Shown here: positions 1 to 5,471 of the stretch, in pieces
Position numbering within the stretch: the stretch's first letter is position 1
Layout of the letters: every line of letters starts with the position of its first letter
DNA from: Parafilimonas sp.
GTDB taxonomy: Bacteria > Bacteroidota > Bacteroidia > Chitinophagales > Chitinophagaceae
Reading direction: 5' to 3'
Length of the DNA: 11,412 bases
Assembly (NCBI GenBank): GCA_025927795.1
Contig: JAICKT010000117.1
Location: 1-11,412, forward strand
Program-made: the position numbers and the translations under genes
The notes under the pieces: model-generated
Database searches by the model: none
What the model was told of the DNA's origin: nothing
Seen by the model: only the letters and a program-made list of their open reading frames with translations

Positions 1-1
1 C

Positions 2-73
2 CAAATCTGGTGTAGAGCCAACATAATATTTATTCAGTTTGGTGCTATAAAGTATGTAACAATAAAAGTCCAT
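2..73 (-). CDS. GIY-YIG nuclease family protein, N-terminal fragment cut by the window edge
   Basis: The minus strand opens with ATG at 73-71 and stays open to the window edge, giving 24 codons. Visible motifs are YCYILYST (residues 5-12) and NKYYVGSTPDL (14-24). These match the two halves of the GIY-YIG signature as found in small single-domain Bacteroidota proteins related to the UvrC N-terminal nuclease domain. The catalytic Arg and Glu would lie beyond the edge. The family cleaves DNA with one metal ion; the role of the short stand-alone members is mostly unknown. The gene follows tRNA-Arg on the same strand, and the tRNA terminator ends only 5 nt before this ATG, so read-through of that terminator could supply its transcript. 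No ribosome binding site is visible between hairpin and ATG. The family call rests on two short motifs and is moderately secure. Confidence 0.72.
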   Translation of the reverse strand, partial: MDFYCYILYSTKLNKYYVGSTPDL

Positions 74-78
74 AAACG

Positions 79-103
79 AAAAAGCCTGCATTTGCAGACT
101 TTT
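79..103 (-). terminator. Intrinsic terminator after tRNA-Arg
   Basis: On the minus strand an AAAAGTCTGC arm pairs with GCAGGCTTTTT across an AAAT loop, with one G-T wobble. A run of five T follows the GC-rich core (GCCTGC on the plus strand at 84-89). It begins 2 nt after the tRNA discriminator base, so it is the natural end of the tRNA transcript. It also lies directly in front of the GIY-YIG start codon, where it could act as an attenuator for that gene. Confidence 0.8.
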
Positions 104-104
104 G

Positions 105-178
105 TGACCCGGATTGGATTCAAACCAATGACCTACAGCTTAGAAGGCTGCCGCTCTATTCAGCTGAGCTACCGGGCC
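105..178 (-). tRNA. tRNA-Arg (anticodon TCT)
   Basis: The minus strand folds into a full 74-nt cloverleaf. The acceptor stem is GGCCCGG with CCGGGTC (one G-T), the D stem GCTC/GAGC, the anticodon stem GCAGC/GCTGT around loop CTTCTAA, the variable loop AGGTC, and the T stem ATTGG/CCAAT around TTTGAAT. The discriminator base is A and CCA is not encoded. Anticodon TCT reads AGA/AGG arginine codons. The D loop (AGCTGAATA) has A at position 19 and the T loop has T at position 56, where nearly all elongator tRNAs have G19 and C56; the two changes together would keep a Watson-Crick elbow pair. The gene is preceded on its strand by two truncated copies of itself and followed by an intrinsic terminator, and is probably transcribed from the promoter at 380-411. 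Confidence 0.93.
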
Positions 179-217
179 AATTTATTTTATAAAATATCAA
201 CATTTTACTACTGTTAT

Positions 218-274
218 AACCAATGACCTTCCCGATTAGAATCGGGACGCTCTATTCAGCTGAGCTACCGGACC
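218..274 (-). pseudogene. tRNA-Arg-derived repeat, 3'-truncated copy
   Basis: This matches the 5' part of the neighbouring tRNA-Arg: acceptor 5' strand GGTCCGG, TA, an intact D arm (GCTC AGCTGAATA GAGC), G26, then an anticodon arm, the variable loop AGGTC and the T-stem 5' strand ATTGG. Similarity stops after ATTGGTT; the T loop, T-stem 3' strand and acceptor 3' strand are absent, so it cannot make a normal tRNA. The anticodon arm is a perfect palindrome (TCCCGATT-CT-AATCGGGA). Drawn as a 5-bp stem it has an 8-nt loop that still contains TCT. The next unit begins about 98 bp further left. It is probably a decayed tandem duplicate; a folded leader RNA is also possible. Confidence 0.8.
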
Positions 275-306
275 TTATTATAAAATTCATCACAGTTATC
301 ACTTTT

Positions 307-364
307 AACCAATGACCTTCCCGATTTCAAATCGGAACGCTCTATTCAGCTAAGATATCAGGCC
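307..364 (-). pseudogene. tRNA-Arg-derived repeat, second 3'-truncated copy
   Basis: This is the third and most diverged unit. The acceptor 5' strand reads GGCCTGA, the D-stem 5' strand has decayed to TCTT, and the D loop with its 3' strand (AGCTGAATAGAGC) is unchanged. The anticodon arm TTCCGATTT-G-AAATCGGGA is a quasi-palindrome with one G-T pair; the TCT anticodon is lost. AGGTC and ATTGGTT follow, and homology then ends at the same point as in the copy at 218-274. It starts about 88 bp before that copy and about 10-15 nt after the expected start site of the promoter at 380-411. The spacers after both truncated copies also resemble each other (TTGGTTA, then GTTGAT/GTGATGA and TTTTATAA), which fits tandem duplication of a unit larger than the tRNA. 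Confidence 0.75.
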
Positions 365-379
365 AATTGATAGAACGTG

Positions 380-411
380 CAAAAATAATTTTTAATTAGT
401 TTGCGTCCAAA
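380..411 (-). promoter_or_regulatory. Promoter for the tRNA-Arg array
   Basis: On the minus strand TTTG (plus 408-411) is followed after 20 nt by TATTTTTG (plus 380-387), an exact match to the Bacteroidetes -33/-7 pattern TTTG-N19-TAnnTTTG with one extra base of spacing. Transcription would start near plus 373, just before the first tRNA-derived copy. The truncated copies and the functional tRNA would then share one transcript. No equally good promoter is visible in the spacers directly before tRNA-Arg. The site lies in the divergent gap with ung. Confidence 0.6.
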
Positions 412-419
412 CATACATA

Positions 420-1094
420 ATGGATGTAAATATTGAAGCAAGCTGGAAAAATATTTTACATACAGAATTCTCAAAATCATATTTTGAAAATATAGTTGCT
501 TTTTTAAAAACTGAAAAAGCGCAAGGCAAAATTATTTATCCGCCGGGCTCCTTAATTTTTAATGCATTCAATAAAACACCTTTTGATAAATTAAAAATTG
601 TACTACTCGGGCAAGATCCTTATCATGGAAAAGGACAGGCAATGGGTTTATCTTTTTCTGTTCCCAAAGGTGTAAGACCACCCCCATCGCTCATAAATAT
701 TTTTAAAGAATTGTATGATGATGTTGGTGTACCCATTTCTTCATCAGGCGATTTAACATCATGGGCAGAACAAGGTGTGTTATTATTGAATGCTGCTTTA
801 ACAGTTAGAGCAAATGAACCAAACTCTCATTCAAAAATTGGCTGGGACCAGTTTACAGATGCTGTAATAAAAAAAATATCTGAGGAAAAAGAAGGTATTG
901 TTTTTCTATTGTGGGGAGCATTTGCGCATCAGAAACAGGAATTAATTGATCAAAATAAACATCATGTTTTAAAAGCAGCGCATCCTTCTCCTTATAGTGC
1001 GGATAAAGGTTTTTTTGGCTGCAGGCATTTTAGTAAAGCCAATGAATTTCTTGTTAAACAAAAACAAGCACCGATCAACTGGAAGATTGATTAA
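420..1094 (+). CDS. ung: Uracil-DNA glycosylase, family 1
   Basis: The enzyme removes uracil from DNA after cytosine deamination or dUTP misincorporation and starts base excision repair in the cytoplasm. At 224 residues it has the usual family length. The water-activating loop GQDPYHG is at 64-70 with the catalytic Asp at 66. The proline-rich loop PPPS is at 87-90, LLLN at 121-124, and the minor-groove-intercalation loop HPSPYSA at 188-194 with the conserved His188; these are the family-1 hallmarks, all intact. The ATG gives MDVNIEASW. The only promoter-like element upstream is a weak TTAGTTTG (396-403) that would leave a very short leader. A GNAT acetyltransferase follows after 12 nt and is probably co-transcribed. 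Nothing unusual is seen. Confidence 0.97.
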   Translation: MDVNIEASWKNILHTEFSKSYFENIVAFLKTEKAQGKIIYPPGSLIFNAFNKTPFDKLKIVLLGQDPYHGKGQAMGLSFSVPKGVRPPPSLINIFKELYDDVGVPISSSGDLTSWAEQGVLLLNAALTVRANEPNSHSKIGWDQFTDAVIKKISEEKEGIVFLLWGAFAHQKQELIDQNKHHVLKAAHPSPYSADKGFFGCRHFSKANEFLVKQKQAPINWKID

Positions 1095-1106
1095 AGAAAA
1101 TAATTT

Positions 1107-1568
1107 ATGAATAATGGTTTAATCATTCAAAGAACTTCTGCCAACAATCCAGATTTTATTTATCTTGTTTCATTACTCGATCATGAATTATGGGTTGAGT
1201 TGAACGAAGATCAATCAACGTATGATCAGTATAACAAAGTACCAAACATACAAACTGCAATAATTATTTATGCTGCTGAAAAGCCAGTTGCGATTGGCTG
1301 TTTTAAAGAATATAATACAAACACCGTTGAAATAAAAAGAATGTATGTTGATAAAGCCTATCGTGGCAAAGGCGTTTCAAAAATGATTTTGCAGGAATTA
1401 GAAAGATGGGCGATAGAAAAAGATTTTCATTATGCTATTCTTGAAACAAGTATTCATTTTAATGTTGCTCAATCTCTTTATAAAAATGCCGGGTATTATA
1501 TTATAGACAATTATGATCAATATGCAGGTTTGAAAGAAAGTGTTTGTATGAAAAAAAAATTACAATAA
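1107..1568 (+). CDS. GNAT family N-acetyltransferase
   Basis: This is a 153-residue single-domain acetyltransferase that should use acetyl-CoA to acetylate an amine; the substrate cannot be told from sequence. Motif A is clear: VEIKRMYVD (74-82), then the acetyl-CoA pyrophosphate loop YRGKGVS (85-91; R-x-x-G-x-G/A form) and a helix to about residue 103. Motif B is represented by ILETS (111-115) and AQSLYKNAGY (121-130). The C-terminal part (YDQYAGLKESVCMKKKL) is typical of small Bacteroidota GNATs. It lies 12 nt after ung on the same strand and is probably its operon partner. Its TAA stop abuts the convergent hutU stop with no spacer, so the two transcripts must overlap. Confidence 0.9.
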   Translation: MNNGLIIQRTSANNPDFIYLVSLLDHELWVELNEDQSTYDQYNKVPNIQTAIIIYAAEKPVAIGCFKEYNTNTVEIKRMYVDKAYRGKGVSKMILQELERWAIEKDFHYAILETSIHFNVAQSLYKNAGYYIIDNYDQYAGLKESVCMKKKLQ

Positions 1569-3263
1569 TTATTTCAATCGCTCTTTAATATCTAATCCAA
1601 ACTCTCTCGCTGTTTCTTTCGCAATTTCATAACCTGCATCTGCATGGCGAATAACACCAATGCCAGGATCATTTCTTAAAACACGTTTCAATCTTTTTTC
1701 TGCATCATCAGTTCCGTCTGCAACAATCACCATACCCGCATGAATGCTGTAGCCCATTCCAACACCACCTCCATGATGCAAACTCACCCAACTTGCGCCG
1801 CCTGCTGTATTAACAAGTGCGTTTAACAAAGGCCAATCAGCAATTGCATCACTTCCATCAAGCATAGATTCCGTTTCACGATTAGGGCTTGCAACAGAAC
1901 CAGTATCTAAATGATCGCGACCAATAACAATCGGTGCTTTTACTTTTTTGGTGCGTACCAATTCATTAAAAGCAAGTCCGGCTTTTTCACGCTCACCTTG
2001 TCCAAGCCAACAAATTCTTGCAGGCAAACCCTGAAATGCAATTTTTTCTTTTGCAAGTTTTAACCAGCGTTGTAAAGATTTATTTTCAGGAAAAAGATTA
2101 GAGATAACTTCATCTGTAACTGCAATATCATTTGCATCACCGCTTAATACAGCCCAACGAAAAGGACCTTTGCCTTCACAAAACAAAGGACGAATATATG
2201 CAGGCACAAAACCAGGAAAATCAAATGGTGAATGGTTAGCGGTTAGCTGTAAATTATTTTTATCTGCATATTCTTTAGCACGTGCACGAATATTATTACC
2301 GTAATCGAAAGTTATGGCTCCTTTATCCATTAACTGCAACATTAGATCAACATGAAACAACATACTGCGATACGCAAGTTCAACATATTGTTCAGGATTT
2401 TTTTCACGTAAACGCTTAGCTGCCTCATAAGGCAATTCCGTCGGCCAATAGCCAATCAACGGATCATGGGCAGACGTCTGATCAGTTAATGTATCAGGTA
2501 TAATATTTCTTGTGATCAATTTTCGTAATAAATGAATAGCGTTACATCTCACGCCAATGCTTTTCGCCACACTTTCTTTTTTATATTTCAATGCTGCATC
2601 AATCGCTTCATCAATATCTGTAAATTTTTCGTCAAGGTATTTTGTTTCGATACGTTTATCAATGCGCCACTCTTCCACTTCTGCAATCAGCGCAACGCCT
2701 TCATTCATTGTGATAGCAAGCGGTTGTGCGCCACCCATTCCACCTAAACCTGCAGTAACATTTAATGTGCCTTTTAATGTTCCGCCAAAATGTTTATCTG
2801 CAACAGTAGAATATGTTTCGTAAGTTCCTTGTAAAATACCTTGTGAACCGATATAAATCCAACTTCCTGCTGTCATTTGACCGAACATTATTAAGCCTTT
2901 TTTTTCAAGTTCATCAAAATGCTCCCATGTTGCCCATTTAGGAACAAGCTGTGAATTAGAAATTAAAATGCGCGGTGCATCTGTATTTGTTTTTAAAATA
3001 CCAACAGGTTTACCGCTTTGTATTAATAATGATTCATCGTTCTCTAAAATTTTTAAGGCAGCGATAATATTATCCAGCGCTTCAAAATTTCTTGCGGCTT
3101 TACCGCGACCACCATACACAATTAATTCATCCGGCTTTTCTGCAACTTCCGGATTTAAATTGTTTAGCAACATGCGCAGTGCCGCTTCCTGAATCCAGCC
3201 TTTGCAGTTAAGTTGTGTACCGATTGGTGTTTTGTATTTTAAAGCATCATAAGTCTGAACCAT
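1569..3263 (-). CDS. hutU: Urocanate hydratase (urocanase)
   Basis: The enzyme adds water to urocanate to give 4-imidazolone-5-propionate, the second step of histidine degradation, using tightly bound NAD+ as an electrophile. The 564 residues match the usual family length (about 550-560). Visible landmarks are VYGGRGKAARN (49-59), GQMTAGSWIYIGSQGILQGT (128-147), the Rossmann-type GLGGMGGAQ (172-180), ARICWLGQGERE (415-426) with the conserved active-site Cys418, and the C-terminal run DHLDTGSVASPNRE through HHGGGVGMGYSIHAG. It is the last visible gene of the marR-hutH-hutU operon, 86 nt after hutH. That gap holds a 10-bp palindrome AGTTATAACT (3295-3304) but no recognisable promoter. Imidazolonepropionase (hutI) and later genes are not here, so the pathway must be completed elsewhere. 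Confidence 0.97.
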   Translation of the reverse strand: MVQTYDALKYKTPIGTQLNCKGWIQEAALRMLLNNLNPEVAEKPDELIVYGGRGKAARNFEALDNIIAALKILENDESLLIQSGKPVGILKTNTDAPRILISNSQLVPKWATWEHFDELEKKGLIMFGQMTAGSWIYIGSQGILQGTYETYSTVADKHFGGTLKGTLNVTAGLGGMGGAQPLAITMNEGVALIAEVEEWRIDKRIETKYLDEKFTDIDEAIDAALKYKKESVAKSIGVRCNAIHLLRKLITRNIIPDTLTDQTSAHDPLIGYWPTELPYEAAKRLREKNPEQYVELAYRSMLFHVDLMLQLMDKGAITFDYGNNIRARAKEYADKNNLQLTANHSPFDFPGFVPAYIRPLFCEGKGPFRWAVLSGDANDIAVTDEVISNLFPENKSLQRWLKLAKEKIAFQGLPARICWLGQGEREKAGLAFNELVRTKKVKAPIVIGRDHLDTGSVASPNRETESMLDGSDAIADWPLLNALVNTAGGASWVSLHHGGGVGMGYSIHAGMVIVADGTDDAEKRLKRVLRNDPGIGVIRHADAGYEIAKETAREFGLDIKERLK

Positions 3264-3349
3264 GATTTGGGTGGATTTATGTGATTATAAGATTAGTTAT
3301 AACTGAATGACATTTTACTTAAGTGTTGATGATTTTCTTGTAAATCGTT

Positions 3350-4849
3350 TTAATCTTTCCAAATCCATGTTCTGACAAATTCTATCGCTTTCATCATATC
3401 ATTATGCAACACTCTGTCTTCGTCATTAAAAGAAATATTTTTTCTAAATGATGAATGTAAATTTTCAACAGCTTCAGAGCTTTTTGTCGGTCGTCTGAAA
3501 TCCAATGCCTGTGCGGCGCTCAGCAATTCAATAGCTAAAACTTTTTCAACATTATCAATAACACGCAAACATTTTACAGCAGCATTTGCACCCATGCTAA
3601 CATGATCTTCCTGGTTATTGCTCGATGAAATAGAATCAACACTTGCTGGTGTACACAATTGTTTATTCTCACTAACAATTCCTGCAGCAGTGTATTGCGG
3701 AATCATAAAGCCGTTATTTAATCCTGCATCTTTTACAAGAAACATAGGTAACTCTCTTTGCCCGCTTATAAGCTGATAAATTCTTCGCTCACTTATATTG
3801 GCAAGTTCGCTCATAGCAATACTTAAAAAATCAAGATGAAGTGCCAACGGCTGACCATGAAAATTTCCGCCGCTTACAATTAAATCATCATCGGGAAAAA
3901 TATTAGGATTATCTGTAACAGAATTTATCTCAACTAAAAAAACATTCAACACGTTTTCAAAAACATCTTTCGTTGCGCCATGCACCTGCGGCACACAACG
4001 AAATGAATATGGATCCTGAACCTGTTTCTTTTTTTGTTTTACAATATCACTTCCGCTTAAATATGCACGAATAATTCTTGCAGTTTCAACCTGCCCTTTA
4101 TGCGGACGAATAGCCTGAATGCATTCGTGCAAAGGTTCCATCATGCAATCGAATGCTTCAAACGATAAAGCAAAAATCAAATCAGCCATTTTAATTAAAT
4201 GCGACGCTTTACTTAAACAAAACATTCCATAAGCCGTCATGAATTGCGTACCATTTATTAATGCCAATCCTTCTTTGCTTTGCAACTCAATAACATTCCA
4301 ATTAAATTTTTCTAAAACTTCTTTTGCTTTGTGTTTTTTATTTTGATAATACACTTCACCCAAACCAATTAACGGCAAACTCAAATGACTTAAAGGCGCC
4401 AAATCACCCGAAGCTCCCAATGAACCTTGCGTATAAATAACAGGCAATACATTATTGTTATGCATGTCCATCAAACGTTTTACCGTTTCAATTTGCACAC
4501 CGCTGTAACCATAACTTAAAGATTTTATTTTTAGCATCAGCATCAGCTTCACAATTTCCTGCGGCACTTCTTCACCCAAACCGCAGGCGTGTGATGTAAG
4601 CAAATTGTATTGCAGCTTGTTGATTTGTGTTTTATCAATTTTTACATTTTGCAAAAAACCAAAGCCTGTATTAATACCGTAAAATAATTCATCAGACTGT
4701 TCAAGTTTTTCATCGAGATATTTCCTGCATTGTATAATTTTTTCATGCGCTGTAAATGTTATAGAAACCTGTTGTTTGTAATCTAAAAAATTTTTTACCT
4801 GGTCAAAACCAAGCCAGGAACTATCAAGTGGCAAATAATTATAACTCAT
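3350..4849 (-). CDS. hutH: Histidine ammonia-lyase
   Basis: The enzyme removes ammonia from L-histidine to give trans-urocanate, using the self-formed MIO group. The 499 residues match the family. YGINTGFG (57-64) carries the catalytic Tyr57. SHACG (87-91) is the histidine-lyase form of the selectivity site. ASG at 146-148 in GSLGASGDLAPLSHL is the MIO triad. NGTQ is at 199-202, followed by QDPYSFRC, SVTDNPNIFPDD, SGGNFHGQPLAL and the C-terminal NNQEDHVSMGANAA with the conserved Glu. The His in SHACG and the QEDHVSMG block favour histidine over tyrosine or phenylalanine as substrate. It starts 8 nt after the marR stop and is therefore co-transcribed with it, with hutU next. Coupling to urocanase makes the assignment secure. 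Confidence 0.96.
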   Translation of the reverse strand: MSYNYLPLDSSWLGFDQVKNFLDYKQQVSITFTAHEKIIQCRKYLDEKLEQSDELFYGINTGFGFLQNVKIDKTQINKLQYNLLTSHACGLGEEVPQEIVKLMLMLKIKSLSYGYSGVQIETVKRLMDMHNNNVLPVIYTQGSLGASGDLAPLSHLSLPLIGLGEVYYQNKKHKAKEVLEKFNWNVIELQSKEGLALINGTQFMTAYGMFCLSKASHLIKMADLIFALSFEAFDCMMEPLHECIQAIRPHKGQVETARIIRAYLSGSDIVKQKKKQVQDPYSFRCVPQVHGATKDVFENVLNVFLVEINSVTDNPNIFPDDDLIVSGGNFHGQPLALHLDFLSIAMSELANISERRIYQLISGQRELPMFLVKDAGLNNGFMIPQYTAAGIVSENKQLCTPASVDSISSSNNQEDHVSMGANAAVKCLRVIDNVEKVLAIELLSAAQALDFRRPTKSSEAVENLHSSFRKNISFNDEDRVLHNDMMKAIEFVRTWIWKD

Positions 4850-4857
4850 GTAAACAA

Positions 4858-5337
4858 TTATAAGTGGTCTTCTATTCTTTCAAAAAGATTTTTTTGTTGT
4901 AAGTTTTCTTCAATGCCGGCTAATGCAGCCAAAATTTTTTTGCTGTGCGTTTGCCCGGCAGATAATTCTTCCATTGCTTTTTGCAGTGCGTTCCAAACAG
5001 GTTTTATTTTTTCAAGAAGTTTTTCCCCTTTTGATGTAAAAGTTATCGCCTTATGCCGCGCATCTTTTTTTGAGATGACAGATTTTATAAGACCTTTTTG
5101 CTGCAGGCTGCTAACCAACTGGCTTATGGCTGAATGTGAAACGTTTAAATCACCTGAAATTTCTTTTATTGAAACTTCTTTTTTCTGTGACAAAATATAA
5201 AATACAGGAAACCATGAGGCATCAAATTCAATTTTCTGATTTTTATAAACGCGGTTTATATCATTTATAAAAGTGTCGCCTAATCTTTTTAAGCGGCTTC
5301 CAAAAACCAAAAAACCTAATTGCTGGTAGAAATTCAT
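4858..5337 (-). CDS. MarR family transcriptional regulator of the hut operon
   Basis: This is a 159-residue winged-helix DNA-binding protein expected to act as a dimer. An N-terminal dimerisation helix region spans about 1-50. The helix-turn-helix is about 55-83 (VSIKEISGDLNVSHSAISQLVSSLQQKGL), and the wing with the family-typical Asp-x-Arg (KDARHKAITF) about 90-100. C-terminal dimerisation helices end at 159. It is the first gene of an operon with hutH and hutU, so it probably responds to histidine or urocanate and controls the operon; that is inference. An 18-bp palindrome lies 8 nt upstream of its ATG, inside the predicted promoter, and is a good candidate for its own operator. Regulators of hut genes in well-studied bacteria are usually HutC (GntR type) or HutP, so a MarR member here is less common. 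Confidence 0.9.
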   Translation of the reverse strand: MNFYQQLGFLVFGSRLKRLGDTFINDINRVYKNQKIEFDASWFPVFYILSQKKEVSIKEISGDLNVSHSAISQLVSSLQQKGLIKSVISKKDARHKAITFTSKGEKLLEKIKPVWNALQKAMEELSAGQTHSKKILAALAGIEENLQQKNLFERIEDHL

Positions 5338-5341
5338 CTAC

Positions 5342-5372
5342 CAAATATATAAGCACTTATATAATTTTAAAA
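5342..5372 (-). promoter_or_regulatory. Predicted marR-hutHU promoter
   Basis: On the minus strand TATATTTG (plus 5342-5349) is an exact TAnnTTTG match. A T-rich -33 (TTTT, 3 of 4 bases) lies 19 nt upstream at about plus 5369-5372. Only GTAG separates the -7 element from the marR ATG, so the transcript would begin at or within a few bases of the start codon and be nearly leaderless. The region is very AT-rich, so a chance match is possible. Confidence 0.45.
5346..5363. promoter_or_regulatory. 18-bp palindromic candidate MarR operator
   Basis: TATATAAG-CA-CTTATATA is a perfect inverted repeat with 8-bp arms and a 2-bp centre. Its size and symmetry fit a MarR dimer site. It lies between the -33 and -7 elements of the predicted marR promoter and overlaps the -7, where binding would block RNA polymerase. 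The outer TATA steps could arise by chance in AT-rich DNA, but the central AAG/CTT pairs make it stand out. Confidence 0.6.
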
Positions 5373-5471
5373 ATAATTGTTTACTGCAATTTTTAAAATG
5401 ATTTTAATTTCTTTAACCAAAACATTTTTAACTTCTTTTATCAACCAAAATCTGATACTAAAAATACTTGT

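Noticed and set aside
234..251. 8-nt anticodon loop in a truncated copy as a frameshift-suppressor tRNA
   Set aside because: Without an acceptor stem the RNA cannot be charged; the larger loop is more simply explained by the palindromic arm.
218..364. Two further functional tRNA genes
   Set aside because: Both lack the T loop, the T-stem 3' strand and the acceptor 3' strand, and one has lost the anticodon; no separate 3' half that could complete them is visible in the window.
105..364. Attachment-site duplication left by an integrated element
   Set aside because: Integration duplicates tRNA 3' ends, but here only 5' parts are repeated, and no integrase or element is present to the right.
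105..364. CRISPR array
   Set aside because: Units of about 57 nt at irregular spacing of 88-98 bp are clearly tRNA-derived, diverge from each other and have no cas genes nearby.
2532..2823. Open frames on the plus strand inside hutU, with similar ones at 2968-3192
   Set aside because: They lie antisense to highly conserved urocanase coding sequence, overlap each other in different frames, and lack recognisable domains; they are shadows of the codon pattern.
3264..3349. Internal promoter or second MarR site between hutH and hutU
   Set aside because: The AGTTATAACT palindrome is short and not the same as the marR-upstream site, and no TAnnTTTG element is found on the minus strand.
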